DNA of 64,000 nt from Bacillota bacterium (GTDB lineage Bacteria > Bacillota > Clostridia > Christensenellales > Aristaeellaceae), in the NCBI GenBank assembly GCA_023416585.1, contig JAEZHM010000154.1:186001-250000 (forward strand). Reading direction: 5' to 3'. The notes beneath the pieces were generated by a model. It was not told where the DNA came from. It saw only the letters and a program-made list of their open reading frames with translations, and did no database searches. Both the position numbers and the translations under genes were made by a program. Positions 10,253 to 20,717 of this stretch are shown here, piece after piece (within the stretch, counting starts at the first letter, position 1; every line of letters begins with the position of its first letter).

Positions 10253-10275
10253 AGAGAGATATTTTTGAAGTCATT

Positions 10276-11115
10276 CTATATAAGTTTCAAGAATCTTTTA
10301 ACAGAATCTTGCCATGGAGGAAGCCTAAGAAAGCCTGCTTTATCCAGGCTTTCTTTGCTTAATCTTGAATTGAGAGGGCGTTTTGCCTGGGTTGGATACT
10401 CACTCGTTGGAATAGGATTGATTTGGCATGCCAGGTGTGCTTGAGCCATGATGAACAAAGCAAATTCATACCACGAGCAATAGCCTTCATTTGTTGCATG
10501 ATAAGTGCCATAGCGTTCTGTTACAAGCATATCGCAAAGAAGCGGAGCAAGGTCATCCGTATAAGTAGGGGAGCCGACCTGATCATTTACAACATTCAGC
10601 GTATCTTTTTCGGCTCCTAATCTCAACATTGTCTTGACAAAGTTGTTTCCATTGATACCGAAAACCCAACTAATCCGCACTATAAAAAGTTTCTCAAGGA
10701 GCGAACGCACAATCTCTTCCCCTTGCGCTTTTGTTATTCCGTATACATTTTGAGGGTTTATTGGCGTTTCTACTTCAAAGGGCGAATTGCCTTGTCCGTC
10801 AAACACATAATCAGTGGAGATATATATCATTTTTGCATGTAGATACTTTGCTGCCTCGGCAACGTGTCTGGTGCCATCTGCATTCACCTTATGGCAAATA
10901 TCCTGAATTGACTCAGCTTTGTCTACAGCGGTATAGGCTGCGCAATGCACAATAACATCAGGCGCATAGTTTATAATGGCATCAAAGGTCTGCTGCCGAT
11001 CTGTTAGGTCAAAATCTTCTATATCTACACCTTTATATGCAATTTTTCGTGCTTTGAGGTGTTTGCATACATCAAAGCCAAGTTGACCCTTTGACCCTGT
11101 TACCAGTACCTTCAT
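10276..11115 (-). CDS. rfbD: dTDP-4-dehydrorhamnose reductase
   Basis: This is the last enzyme of dTDP-L-rhamnose synthesis, reducing dTDP-4-dehydro-L-rhamnose with NAD(P)H. The motif GSKGQLG is at residues 7-13; the catalytic set is T101 in STDYVF, Y125 and K129 in YGITK. The length of 279 aa is typical. It is the final gene of a minus-strand operon in the order rfbA, rfbC, rfbB, rfbD, with a 17-bp gap from rfbB. It converges on the phosphohexomutase gene, with only 23 bp between the stops and no obvious terminator. Confidence 0.95.
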   Translation of the reverse strand: MKVLVTGSKGQLGFDVCKHLKARKIAYKGVDIEDFDLTDRQQTFDAIINYAPDVIVHCAAYTAVDKAESIQDICHKVNADGTRHVAEAAKYLHAKMIYISTDYVFDGQGNSPFEVETPINPQNVYGITKAQGEEIVRSLLEKLFIVRISWVFGINGNNFVKTMLRLGAEKDTLNVVNDQVGSPTYTDDLAPLLCDMLVTERYGTYHATNEGYCSWYEFALFIMAQAHLACQINPIPTSEYPTQAKRPLNSRLSKESLDKAGFLRLPPWQDSVKRFLKLI

Positions 11116-11132
11116 ATAAAAACTCCTTATGA

Positions 11133-12155
11133 TTACATACGTTCAGAATACATTCTCTGATAGTAGTTCTGATAATCGCCTTTTAGAATATTTTCCCACC
11201 AGCGTTTGTTTGCTATATACCAGCGGACAGTTTCTTCAATTCCTTCCTCAAACGATATTTGAGGAAGCCAACCCAGTTCTTTATGGATTTTTTCCGGATC
11301 AATAGCATAACGAAGATCGTGACCCGGCCTGTCCGATACAAACGATATCAGGCTCTCCGGCTTATTCAGCGCATGCAGTATGGCTTTGACCACCATGAGG
11401 TTGGTACGCTCATTATGTCCGCCCACATTATACACATCACCTTCCCGGCCCTTGCGCATGACCAGATCGATGGCGCGGCAATGGTCATCAACATGGAGCC
11501 AATCCCGCACGTTTTCACCTTTTCCGTAAACGGGAAGCAGTTGATCGGCGGAAGCCCTTGAGATCATCAGCGGTATCAACTTTTCAGGAAACTGATACGG
11601 CCCGTAATTGTTGGAACAGCGGGTAATGGAAACGGGTAGATTGAATGTTCTGAAGTATGCCAACACCATTAGATCAGCTGAAGCTTTGCTGGCAGAGTAA
11701 GGACTGGAGGCATGGATAGGCGTATCCTCCCGGAAAAAGAGATCCGGCCTGTCCAGCGGAAGATCTCCATACACCTCGTCTGTGGAAACTTGATGATATC
11801 GGGCAATGCCGTATTTTCGGCATGCATCCATCAACACTTGCGTGCCCATGACGTTCGTGCGCAAAAAGACCTCGGGATTCTCCAGGGACCTGTCCACATG
11901 CGTTTCTGCCGCAAAATTGACGACTATGTCAGGCTTTTCTTGTTCAAATAGGTGATATACACATGACCGGTCAGCAATATCTCCTTTGATAAACCGAAAG
12001 TGAGGATTCTTTTGAACTGCATCCAAAGTTTCCATATTGCCGGCGTATGTAAGCAAATCCAGGCAAAGTATACTGTCGTCCGGATGATTCTTCAATTGAT
12101 AATAGATAAAATTGCTCCCAATGAATCCTGCACCGCCGGTTACAAGAATTTTCAT
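11133..12155 (-). CDS. rfbB: dTDP-glucose 4,6-dehydratase
   Basis: The second enzyme of the dTDP-L-rhamnose pathway forms dTDP-4-dehydro-6-deoxy-D-glucose using bound NAD. It has GGAGFIG at residues 7-13, the diagnostic T125-D126-E127 triad in STDEVYG, and Y153/K157 in YSASK. It is 340 aa, as usual. The start codon overlaps the end of rfbC by 4 bp, so the two are translationally coupled. Operon order A-C-B-D is common in Gram-positive bacteria. Confidence 0.96.
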   Translation of the reverse strand: MKILVTGGAGFIGSNFIYYQLKNHPDDSILCLDLLTYAGNMETLDAVQKNPHFRFIKGDIADRSCVYHLFEQEKPDIVVNFAAETHVDRSLENPEVFLRTNVMGTQVLMDACRKYGIARYHQVSTDEVYGDLPLDRPDLFFREDTPIHASSPYSASKASADLMVLAYFRTFNLPVSITRCSNNYGPYQFPEKLIPLMISRASADQLLPVYGKGENVRDWLHVDDHCRAIDLVMRKGREGDVYNVGGHNERTNLMVVKAILHALNKPESLISFVSDRPGHDLRYAIDPEKIHKELGWLPQISFEEGIEETVRWYIANKRWWENILKGDYQNYYQRMYSERM

Positions 12156-12724
12156 ACATTGCCTCCGTTTGAATTGTAAATGAATGGGCTGCCAATATCC
12201 CGCAGCAATGGCGCATTCCGGTCTTTATCGGATAGTATCGGGGTTGTTAGCCCCCAATCAACTCCAATGTTTGGATCATCAAAACGTAAGGATCTGTCAT
12301 GCGCTTGGCTGTATAGATTGTCAACTTTATACATGAATTCCACATCCGGGGTTAATGTTAAAAAGCCATGGGAAAATCCGCGGGGGATATATAACATCCG
12401 CTTATTTTCGGAAGACAACTCAACAGATACCCACTTCAAATAATATGGGGAACCCAGTCGAATATCCACCGCCACATCCAGTACAGAACCCCTTAATACC
12501 CGAACCAATTTTGCCTGTGCCATGGGATTCTCCTGGTAATGCAAACCACGAAGCGTACCCTGGTTTGCTGTAAAGCTGTGGTTGTCCTGTACAAAATGAA
12601 CGGGCAACCCCATTTCCTCCATGTCTTTGGAGGAATATGTTTCCATGAACCACCCGCGAGAATCTCCGAATACTTTCGGCTCCAGAATGAACACATCGGG
12701 ATGTGATGTTGCTATCTTTCTCAT
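12152..12724 (-). CDS. rfbC: dTDP-4-dehydrorhamnose 3,5-epimerase
   Basis: This cupin-fold enzyme epimerises C3 and C5 of dTDP-4-dehydro-6-deoxyglucose. The catalytic His62 lies in GTLRGLHYQ, followed by the family motifs KLVRVLRGSV and YIPRGFSHGF. At 190 aa it has the normal length. It follows rfbA by 11 bp and overlaps rfbB by 4 bp, so it is in the middle of one operon. Confidence 0.96.
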   Translation of the reverse strand: MRKIATSHPDVFILEPKVFGDSRGWFMETYSSKDMEEMGLPVHFVQDNHSFTANQGTLRGLHYQENPMAQAKLVRVLRGSVLDVAVDIRLGSPYYLKWVSVELSSENKRMLYIPRGFSHGFLTLTPDVEFMYKVDNLYSQAHDRSLRFDDPNIGVDWGLTTPILSDKDRNAPLLRDIGSPFIYNSNGGNV

Positions 12725-12735
12725 TTTGACGCTTC

Positions 12736-13620
12736 CTAATATCGTATTTTTCCTTCAGCCACCCGTTTTAAGTGTTCGCCATAAGGAGACTTTCCATAAC
12801 GCTTGGCCGAATCCATCAGTGCCTCCCGGCTGATCCAGCCGTTTCCGTATGCGATTTCTTCAGGAGCAGAAACTTTGATCCCCTGCCGTTTTTCGATCAT
12901 GCGTACAAAGTCTGCGGCATCCAGAAGACTATCCATGGTGCCAGTATCAAGCCAAGCAAAACCCCTGCCCAAAAGCTGCACATTTAATGAACATTCGTTT
13001 AAATAGAGTTGGTTTAAATCCGTTATTTCCAACTCACCTCTTGAGCTTGGACGAAGCTGCTTGGCAAATTCTACAACGCGGTTGTCATAAAAGTATAGCC
13101 CGGTGACCGCATAGTTGCTTTTTGGTTCTTTCGGCTTCTCCGCAAGAGAAAGCACCTTACCTGTTGCATCAAATTCCACCACACCAAAACGCTCTGGGTC
13201 CAGAACATAGTAACCAAAGACTGTGGCCCAGCCCTGCTCTGCATCTTGTACCGCTGCTCTTAAAAGCTTGCCGAATCCATTGCCGTAAAAGATATTATCT
13301 CCCAAGATCATGGCGCAGTTGTCGTCGCCAATGAAATCTTCTCCCAGAATAAATGCCTGGGCTAAACCATCCGGTGAAGGCTGCACCATATAGGAGAGGG
13401 AAATACCAAAAGAGCGCCCATCCCCAAGCAAATTTTCGAACCGGGGCGTATCTTCCGGAGTGGATATAATAAGAATATCACGAATGCCTGCCAGCATTAG
13501 AATCGAGAGAGGGTAATATATCATTGGCTTATCGTATACCGGCAATAACTGCTTGCTGGTAACCATAGTCAGGGGATATAAGCGGGTTCCTGCACCTCCG
13601 GCCAATATGATACCTTTCAT
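12736..13620 (-). CDS. rfbA: Glucose-1-phosphate thymidylyltransferase
   Basis: The first enzyme of the pathway couples glucose-1-phosphate with dTTP. The nucleotide-binding signature [11 protein letters not shown] is at residues 8-18; [18 protein letters not shown] and LGDNIFYG are further conserved motifs. The length of 294 aa is typical of RmlA. It is the first gene of the rfbACBD operon; GGAGG lies upstream of the ATG. The family is usually feedback-inhibited by dTDP-L-rhamnose, so flux would be controlled here. Confidence 0.96.
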   Translation of the reverse strand: MKGIILAGGAGTRLYPLTMVTSKQLLPVYDKPMIYYPLSILMLAGIRDILIISTPEDTPRFENLLGDGRSFGISLSYMVQPSPDGLAQAFILGEDFIGDDNCAMILGDNIFYGNGFGKLLRAAVQDAEQGWATVFGYYVLDPERFGVVEFDATGKVLSLAEKPKEPKSNYAVTGLYFYDNRVVEFAKQLRPSSRGELEITDLNQLYLNECSLNVQLLGRGFAWLDTGTMDSLLDAADFVRMIEKRQGIKVSAPEEIAYGNGWISREALMDSAKRYGKSPYGEHLKRVAEGKIRY

Positions 13621-14022
13621 TGGAAATTCCTCCGCTAATGTATCTTTAAAAAAACATAGTTATGAAGAAGATTGCTAGTGGAAAGTTTTGCGAATTTGTG
13701 ATGATATTTCTGCCGTGGGTCCTAATGGCACCCCTTTATTCGTACTAATCCTACAATTGCCAATATACATTGTACATTACCTATGCTTTTCTATCAATAC
13801 AATAAACTGACAAAAAGTGGCTATTCAAATGAAAAATATGTTCTTGACTCTTTTGTTTTACACATGAAGGAGGTCATGAGTAGCAAGTAAAACCATAATA
13901 TAGTCTTTTTACAGTGATTGGGTAACTGTTTTATTGACGCAGGCAGTTATGCAATGCTAGAATGCAATGCATGACACTTGTATGCTTCTCATTTTTATTT
14001 ATCAAGAGGGAAGGGTAACTGA
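13621..14022. other. Divergent intergenic region with promoters for rfbA and the GT2 gene
   Basis: This AT-rich region of 402 bp separates the minus-strand rfb operon from the plus-strand glycosyltransferase. A good promoter for the right-hand gene is at 13934-13963 (listed separately). A perfect-looking AAGGAGGTC at about 13868 precedes only a four-codon ORF and appears to serve no gene. No other structure was found. Confidence 0.5.
13934..13963 (+). promoter_or_regulatory. Promoter for the GT2 gene
   Basis: TTGACG at 13934-13939 and TAGAAT at 13958-13963 are 18 bp apart, and the -10 box carries the TGC extension. It lies about 60 bp before the start codon at 14023. Confidence 0.5.
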
Positions 14023-15807
14023 ATGCCTAATATTCACCTGAAAGCAATTCTTCATCGCCTGACACAAAGTGTCAGCGAAGACGGATACAAACTGACATAC
14101 ACGCGAATCCGGCGCAAGCTGCATTCAAAATATGGCGCTAAAGTCTTCAAAAAGTCATGGAAGTTGGGTGAAGCAGATAGAAAGCAGCAGGAACAGCGGG
14201 CTTTTGACTGCTATGCTATGATCAGTATTCTGGTCCCCCTCTATAACACACCCGTTTCTTTTCTCAACGAGCTGATGGATTCTGTTCAGGCACAAACATA
14301 TAAGCACTTTGAACTTTGCCTGGCGGATGGCAGCGATGAAGCTCACGCTGAGGTGGGGGAAGTTGTCAAACGGCACGCAAAATGCGATAAACGAATCTGT
14401 TACGTAAAACTGGACAAAAATGGAGGAATTTCGGAGAACACAAACGCCTGTATCCAAATGGCAAAAGGGTCGTATTTTGCACTGCTGGACCATGATGATC
14501 TTTTGCATCCTTCAGCGCTGTATTATGTGATGGAGGCTATTGAGCAAGCAAAGGCGGATTTCATTTATACGGATGAGGCAACGTTCCGTAATCATCCCAA
14601 GGATGCTTATCTACCGCATTTCAAGCAGGATTTTTCCCCTGATACGCTGCGCGCCCATAACTACATTTGCCATTTGACCGTGTTCTCTCGGGAACTTGCG
14701 GAAAAGGCCGGTGGATTCCGCAAAGAGTACGATGGCAGCCAGGATTATGACATGGTGCTCAGGCTCACTGAGAAGGCTAAAAAGATCGTGCACATTCCAC
14801 GGATCCTTTACTATTGGCGCAATCACCAGGCATCTGTAGCTTCCAACGTGACTGCAAAACCCTATGTGATAAATGCCGCCAAAGCGGCTATCGACGGTCA
14901 CCTTCAACGTATTGGTATACGTGGCAAGGTGTCGAATACTGTGATCCCATCCATTTACCGCATCAGTTATGCATTGGATGAAGAAGCGTTGGTTTCCATC
15001 ATCATACCCACTTGCGACCATGTGGAGCAATTGCGCAAGTGCATTGTTTCCATTCTGGAGAAAACAGAGTACAAACCGTACGAGATCATAGTAATGGAAA
15101 ACAATAGCAAGGAGCAGCGGACATTTGATTATTATGAGACATTGAAAAATGAAAGCCGGATCAAGGTGCTGGTTTGGCAAAAGCCATTTAACTATTCTGC
15201 CATCAACAATTTTGCCGCCGCACAAGCAGCGGGGAAATATCTTTTGTTTTTAAACAATGACATGGAGGTTTTAAGTCCAGGCTGGATAACGGAAATGCTG
15301 ATGTTTGCGCAAAGGCATGATGTGGGAGCCGTAGGTGCCAAGCTGTATTATCCTGACGGAAGGGTACAGCATGCCGGCATCGGCATTGGCCTTCTTACAC
15401 TGGCTGGCCACTACCATCACGGATATCCCCACAACAACTATGGATATATGGGCAGGCTGCAGTATCAGCAGAATGTGTCCGCGGTGACGGGAGCATGCCT
15501 TATGATCCGGGCGCAAATCTATCGCGAGCTTGGCGGCATGGAGGAAACGCTTGCGGTAAACTTCAACGATGTGGACCTGTGCCTTCGCATAAGGGAAAAG
15601 GGGCTGTTGATTGTTTTTACACCGTTTGCAGAACTTGTTCACTACGAGTCTTTGTCCAGAGGGATAGATGAATCTCCAGAAAAGCGTAAACGGTATCTTC
15701 AGGAAGAAGCTTTCATGCGCAGCCGCTGGGCAAAACAGTTGGAGGAAGGGGATCCCTACTTTAGCCCAAACTTCGATCCGCTACGTGAGGACTTTTCTTT
15801 TAAATAA
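14023..15807 (+). CDS. Two-domain family 2 glycosyltransferase (rhamnan/O-antigen type)
   Basis: This 594-aa cytosolic protein carries two GT-A (family 2) domains in tandem. The first (about 67-290) opens with ISILVPLYN and has DHDD as the metal-binding DXD motif; the second (about 323-560) opens with VSIIIPTCD and has FLNNDMEV. Such double-GT2 proteins commonly build alternating or repeated linkages in rhamnose-rich glycans, which suits the adjoining dTDP-rhamnose operon. GGGAAGGG lies upstream of the ATG. No membrane segment is present, so it would work at the inner face on a lipid-linked acceptor. Linkage and sugar are inferred. Confidence 0.9.
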   Translation: MPNIHLKAILHRLTQSVSEDGYKLTYTRIRRKLHSKYGAKVFKKSWKLGEADRKQQEQRAFDCYAMISILVPLYNTPVSFLNELMDSVQAQTYKHFELCLADGSDEAHAEVGEVVKRHAKCDKRICYVKLDKNGGISENTNACIQMAKGSYFALLDHDDLLHPSALYYVMEAIEQAKADFIYTDEATFRNHPKDAYLPHFKQDFSPDTLRAHNYICHLTVFSRELAEKAGGFRKEYDGSQDYDMVLRLTEKAKKIVHIPRILYYWRNHQASVASNVTAKPYVINAAKAAIDGHLQRIGIRGKVSNTVIPSIYRISYALDEEALVSIIIPTCDHVEQLRKCIVSILEKTEYKPYEIIVMENNSKEQRTFDYYETLKNESRIKVLVWQKPFNYSAINNFAAAQAAGKYLLFLNNDMEVLSPGWITEMLMFAQRHDVGAVGAKLYYPDGRVQHAGIGIGLLTLAGHYHHGYPHNNYGYMGRLQYQQNVSAVTGACLMIRAQIYRELGGMEETLAVNFNDVDLCLRIREKGLLIVFTPFAELVHYESLSRGIDESPEKRKRYLQEEAFMRSRWAKQLEEGDPYFSPNFDPLREDFSFK

Positions 15808-15870
15808 AGTCAGTTCTATCTCGTTCATAGATCTTACCAATCGTGGGATACTATGCACGAGGTGAAGTGT

Positions 15871-16032
15871 ATGGCAAAAAAAGGAATGAGAAGACCTGAT
15901 CCCAAGGCGCCCCATGGCACCGAGAGCAATAGCATTACGCACTTTCCAAAGAATGATATGACGCCTGTGCCGGAGATACAGGGAAAAGCCAAAAGCGGAC
16001 ATGAAAAGGCAAATCCACCGCCATCCCCGTGA
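15871..16032 (+). CDS. Small 53-aa proline-rich protein, unknown
   Basis: A short open frame with a strong GAGGTG ribosome binding site seven or eight bases before its ATG. The product begins MAKKGMRRPDPKAPHG, then HFPKNDM and PVPEIQGKAKSGHEKA, and ends in a proline run (PPPSP). It is hydrophilic, basic, probably disordered, and has no signal peptide or TM helix. The regular composition and good ribosome binding site suggest a real gene rather than noise. It sits alone between the GT2 gene and the UDP-GlcNAc epimerase, in the same direction as both. I do not recognise a characterised family. Confidence 0.6.
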   Translation: MAKKGMRRPDPKAPHGTESNSITHFPKNDMTPVPEIQGKAKSGHEKANPPPSP

Positions 16033-16211
16033 ATTATCCTTTTAAGAATTAAGGTATCAGTATATCGGGAAAGCTTGGTAAAAAATGGGCTTTCCCGATA
16101 TCAGTTAATGGTACTTTGGCCTTGTCGATTTGAAAGAGATTTTGTATAATGAAGTGTGTGAGCGGTCCTGGCGGCCGCTTTTCCATGACGAAGGAAGACA
16201 GGTATTGCTGG

Positions 16212-17345
16212 ATGAAGGAATGCATTGTTCTAAGCGTATTCGGTACGCGGCCGGAGGCTATCAAAATGGCGCCTTTGGTAAAGCTTCTTCAAAAAACGCC
16301 GGGAGTCAAAGGGCTCGTATGCTTAACTGCCCAGCACAGGCAGATGCTGGATCAGGTGATGGAGCGGTTCGCCATACAGGCGGATTATGATTTAAACCTT
16401 ATGCGACCTGGGCAGACGCTGACAGAGATCACCGCCCGGGTGCTGGAGGGCATGGATGGTGTGCTGAAGGAGTGCCAGCCCGATGTAGTGCTGGTACACG
16501 GCGATACAACCACCAGCATGGCGGCGGCTATGGCGGCCTTCTACAGGAAAATTCCTGTGGGCCATGTAGAGGCGGGACTGCGTACATATGACAAATATTC
16601 CCCCTTTCCGGAGGAGATGAACAGGAACATTACAGGCCGCATTGCCACGCTCCACTTTGCGCCTACAGAGGAGAACAGGGAGAATTTATATCACGAGAAC
16701 ATCCGGGAGCATGTGTATGTGACCGGGAACACCGTAATCGATGCGCTGATGACTATGGTGCGGCGGGATTATGTTTTTAAGGAGGAAGTGCTCCGGAGGC
16801 TTGATTTTTCAGCGGGGCGGGTCATTCTGCTCACCGCACACCGCAGAGAAAATTTGGGGATGCCTTTGGAAAACATCTGTCGGGCGGTGAAACGGATTGT
16901 GGAAACATTGCCGGACGTACAGGTGGTATATCCTGTTCACATGAATCCGGCGGTGGGGGAACCTGTGCGGACACTGCTTGGTAATATGGCGCGCGTTCAC
17001 CTGATGCCTCCCATCGATGTGGAGGACATGCATAACCTCATCGGCCGCTGCAGCCTGGTGATGACAGATTCCGGCGGCTTGCAGGAGGAAGCGCCAGCCC
17101 TTGGCAAGCCGGTGGTGGTGCTGCGCACTGAAACGGAGAGACCGGAGGTAGTGGCTGCCGGCAAGGCTGTGCTGGCGGGAGTACAGGAAGACGATATTGT
17201 GAAAGCCGTGCTTAAGCTGCTCACCGATGAAGCTGCCTACCAGCGTATGGCTGAGGCTATCCATCCTTACGGGGATGGCCACGCATCCGAAAAAATCATG
17301 CATGCATTGCTGAATTGGTTTCAATCCAGTAACATAAAGGAATAA
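16212..17345 (+). CDS. wecB: UDP-N-acetylglucosamine 2-epimerase (non-hydrolysing)
   Basis: This cytosolic GT-B-fold enzyme interconverts UDP-GlcNAc and UDP-ManNAc, the precursor for teichoic-acid linkage units and other wall glycans. The family motifs are SVFGTRPEAIKMAPL at the N-terminus, VHGDTTT, GHVEAGLRT, FPEEMNR and DSGGLQEEA. The start is set at 16212 so that the first beta-strand begins the protein; the open frame extends 21 codons further up without a better ribosome binding site, and 16185 is a second possibility. The resulting 377 aa is normal. It closes the polysaccharide region and is followed by a terminator. Confidence 0.94.
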   Translation: MKECIVLSVFGTRPEAIKMAPLVKLLQKTPGVKGLVCLTAQHRQMLDQVMERFAIQADYDLNLMRPGQTLTEITARVLEGMDGVLKECQPDVVLVHGDTTTSMAAAMAAFYRKIPVGHVEAGLRTYDKYSPFPEEMNRNITGRIATLHFAPTEENRENLYHENIREHVYVTGNTVIDALMTMVRRDYVFKEEVLRRLDFSAGRVILLTAHRRENLGMPLENICRAVKRIVETLPDVQVVYPVHMNPAVGEPVRTLLGNMARVHLMPPIDVEDMHNLIGRCSLVMTDSGGLQEEAPALGKPVVVLRTETERPEVVAAGKAVLAGVQEDDIVKAVLKLLTDEAAYQRMAEAIHPYGDGHASEKIMHALLNWFQSSNIKE

Positions 17346-17352
17346 ACAAAGT

Positions 17353-17381
17353 TGACCGGTCCGAATCGAACCGGTCATTTT
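17353..17381 (+). terminator. Rho-independent terminator after wecB
   Basis: TGACCGGT (17353-17360) pairs with ACCGGTCA (17370-17377), followed by TTTTAAT. It lies 8 bp after the wecB stop and between convergent genes, so it may serve both sides. Confidence 0.75.
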
Positions 17382-17392
17382 AATAAAAGGTG

Positions 17393-18247
17393 TTACGGCG
17401 CTATCCAGCCGTCACCGCCACAGGTGACACAGATAATTTTTCCTTTGCCTAGGCAACTGGCGCAGACATAAGCGCCATTGTAGAGCACATCCGCACCTGT
17501 TCCGTATCCAAGGCCATTGCAAAGAGTACAGTCTCGTCTATAACCTGTCCCATTGCAGATGGGACAGGGTGTGTTTTCTGTGTAATTAGAGGAAGCAAAA
17601 TTGGTGATGATTTCACCCACATCAGGGAGAGCATCAGGATAAAAAGAAGCGTAAGGATCTGATGCTGCTGAGGAAGAGGTCGAAGGCGCTGGCAGCTGCT
17701 TCATATCCAGGCAGAATATGCCGTCATAGACCGTGGCCGGTTCACCCGTACCCCATATGGTGCTTTCAAAGGCGACCGAAAACTGTCCTTCGATCACACT
17801 GCCATCCTCGCTGATGCTGTCGACTTGAAGGACCCAGGCGGTTTGACCACCCGCGATGCCAAAATAATTATCACCCTCGGAAGCGGAAGCCAGGGAGGAG
17901 TAGGACGTGGCAAGGGTAAAATCGGAGTAGGCGACGCCTGCTGCGCCATAGGCATTGTCCGTGTCGCTGGAGTAAATGCTGCCTGCTGTGGCATCAAAGG
18001 GAATATAGATCGTGATGGCCGATAGGGGAAAGCCGCTGCTATTCAAAAGGGTAAAGGTAGGCGCATATCCCAAAAGCTGATAAAAGGAGGTCAGCACCAT
18101 GGAACAGGGCGTATCGTTGATAAGAGCCGTCATGGTATTGGCTGCAATGGTTGCTGCCTGGGCCGATGGGTACATGCACAATGGAAGCAATAAGACGAAT
18201 AACAGGATCGCTAAAAGCTTTTTCAGCGTACTGAATGATTTACGCAT
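17393..18247 (-). CDS. Exported protein with C-terminal DnaJ-type zinc module
   Basis: A 284-aa protein of unknown function. Residues 1-31 form a clear signal peptide: basic KK start, hydrophobic LLAILLFVLLLPL, then SAQA as a peptidase I site. Residues 32-190 look like an extracellular beta-rich domain of no family I can name. After a serine/alanine linker (about 195-205) the last 60 residues contain four CxxC motifs, CPICNGTG, CTLCNGLG, CASCLGKG and CVTCGGDG. This is the full set that makes the two-zinc hairpin of DnaJ. There is no J-domain. DnaJ zinc modules normally work in the cytosol, so export is unusual. Both flanking genes are unrelated. Confidence 0.75.
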   Translation of the reverse strand: MRKSFSTLKKLLAILLFVLLLPLCMYPSAQAATIAANTMTALINDTPCSMVLTSFYQLLGYAPTFTLLNSSGFPLSAITIYIPFDATAGSIYSSDTDNAYGAAGVAYSDFTLATSYSSLASASEGDNYFGIAGGQTAWVLQVDSISEDGSVIEGQFSVAFESTIWGTGEPATVYDGIFCLDMKQLPAPSTSSSAASDPYASFYPDALPDVGEIITNFASSNYTENTPCPICNGTGYRRDCTLCNGLGYGTGADVLYNGAYVCASCLGKGKIICVTCGGDGWIAP

Positions 18248-18321
18248 GGGATCGTCCTTTCTGCGGAATAAGCAATTCCATAAATATCAAATACCATATT
18301 TCTGTGGAAAAAGAAAAACTC

Positions 18322-18362
18322 CTGTCTTAAGACAGAAGCTGAGCAATTTATGCATGCAGGAG
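18322..18362. repeat. Palindromes upstream of the exported zinc-module gene
   Basis: CTGTCTTAAGACAG (18322-18335) is a perfect 14-bp palindrome. An outer pair ACTCCTG (18318-18324) and CAGGAGT (18356-18362) is also complementary. They lie between the eno end and the start of the minus-strand gene at 18247, where they could be an operator or a terminator fragment. Confidence 0.4.
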
Positions 18363-18402
18363 TAAAAGATGTGAACCTTTTACTAAAGTAATCCATATGA
18401 GC

Positions 18403-18440
18403 AGCGGGGAAGGCACTTTTTCTAAAGAACCTTCCCCGCT
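18403..18440 (-). terminator. Hairpin after the gpmA-eno operon
   Basis: AGCGGGGAAGG (18403-18413) and CCTTCCCCGCT (18430-18440) form an 11-bp perfect stem beginning 15 bp past the eno stop. The minus-strand transcript has no long U-run after it, so termination efficiency is uncertain; it could also protect the 3' end. Confidence 0.55.
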
Positions 18441-18455
18441 GTATATTTTACTACT

Positions 18456-19784
<1,329 letters not shown>

Positions 19785-20528
19785 TTACTTGACTTTACCC
19801 TGACTGGCCACACTTTCCATTTTTGCTTTAATTAGTTCTTGATCTCCCAAGTATTCCTTACCCATTATATGGAACTGTGAATCTAACGTATATACAAGGG
19901 GAACGCCGGTGGGTATATTCACCTCCATAATCTGCGCTTCGGTGAGGTTTTCGAAATGCTTCACCAGCGCCCGCAGGGAATTGCCGTGGGCTGTAATGAG
20001 CACCCGCTTTCCGGATACCATTTGTGGAACGATCAAATCCCTGTAGAAGGGAATCACACGGGCAATGGTATCCTTCAGGCTCTCCGCAAGGGGCAGCAAG
20101 GATTTATCCTCATTACGATACTGAACCTGGGCTCTGGGACTACGCGGATCTGTTTCCGTAAGCGCAGGCGGGGGCACATCAAAGGAACGCCGCCAAATTT
20201 TCACTTGGTCTTCACCGTAGCGCCGGGCGGTTTCCGCCTTGTCCAGCCCCTGCAGCGCGCCGTAATGACGCTCGTTCAGAAGCCAGGTTTTGATAACCGG
20301 CAGCCATTCCCGGTCCATTTCTTCCAGAGCAAGATTCAGCGTATGGATGGCACGCTTGAGATACGAAGTATAGCATACATCAAAGTCAAACCCACTCTCC
20401 TTCAAAAGCCGGCCTGCATAAGAAGCCTCCTGCCTGCCTTTCTCGGAAAGGTCTACATCCGTCCAGCCGGTAAAAAGATTCATGCGGTTCCATTCGCTTT
20501 CCCCGTGCCGCAGCAATACCAGTTTCAT
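19785..20528 (-). CDS. gpmA: 2,3-bisphosphoglycerate-dependent phosphoglycerate mutase
   Basis: This enzyme converts 3- to 2-phosphoglycerate by a phosphohistidine mechanism. The N-terminal LRHGESEWN holds the phospho-accepting His8; [25 protein letters not shown] and the second catalytic histidine in [11 protein letters not shown] follow. At 247 aa it is the standard dPGM length. The frame is open for another 120 codons upstream, but the ATG at 20526-20528 follows GGGGG and gives the canonical N-terminus. It has its own promoter and is first in a two-gene operon with eno. Confidence 0.96.
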   Translation of the reverse strand: MKLVLLRHGESEWNRMNLFTGWTDVDLSEKGRQEASYAGRLLKESGFDFDVCYTSYLKRAIHTLNLALEEMDREWLPVIKTWLLNERHYGALQGLDKAETARRYGEDQVKIWRRSFDVPPPALTETDPRSPRAQVQYRNEDKSLLPLAESLKDTIARVIPFYRDLIVPQMVSGKRVLITAHGNSLRALVKHFENLTEAQIMEVNIPTGVPLVYTLDSQFHIMGKEYLGDQELIKAKMESVASQGKVK

Positions 20529-20579
20529 AGGAATGCCCCCTTTATCCCTATTAAGGTTAGGATATGCTAACTTTACATA

Positions 20580-20608
20580 ATTATACTGCTTTCTGGGAAA
20601 AAAATCAA
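20580..20608 (-). promoter_or_regulatory. Promoter of the gpmA-eno operon
   Basis: Read on the minus strand, TTGATT (20608-20603) and a perfect TATAAT (20585-20580) are 17 bp apart, about 50 bp before the gpmA start. Confidence 0.7.
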
Positions 20609-20717
20609 GGATTTCAAATCTTGTACCGCTAATGTCGGAGTCGCAGCTGCGGCGTATAGTTTTATCTGCTTCGGCAAAAATAACACTGCTATGTCCAAGG
20701 GGGAGGGGGAGACGAGG

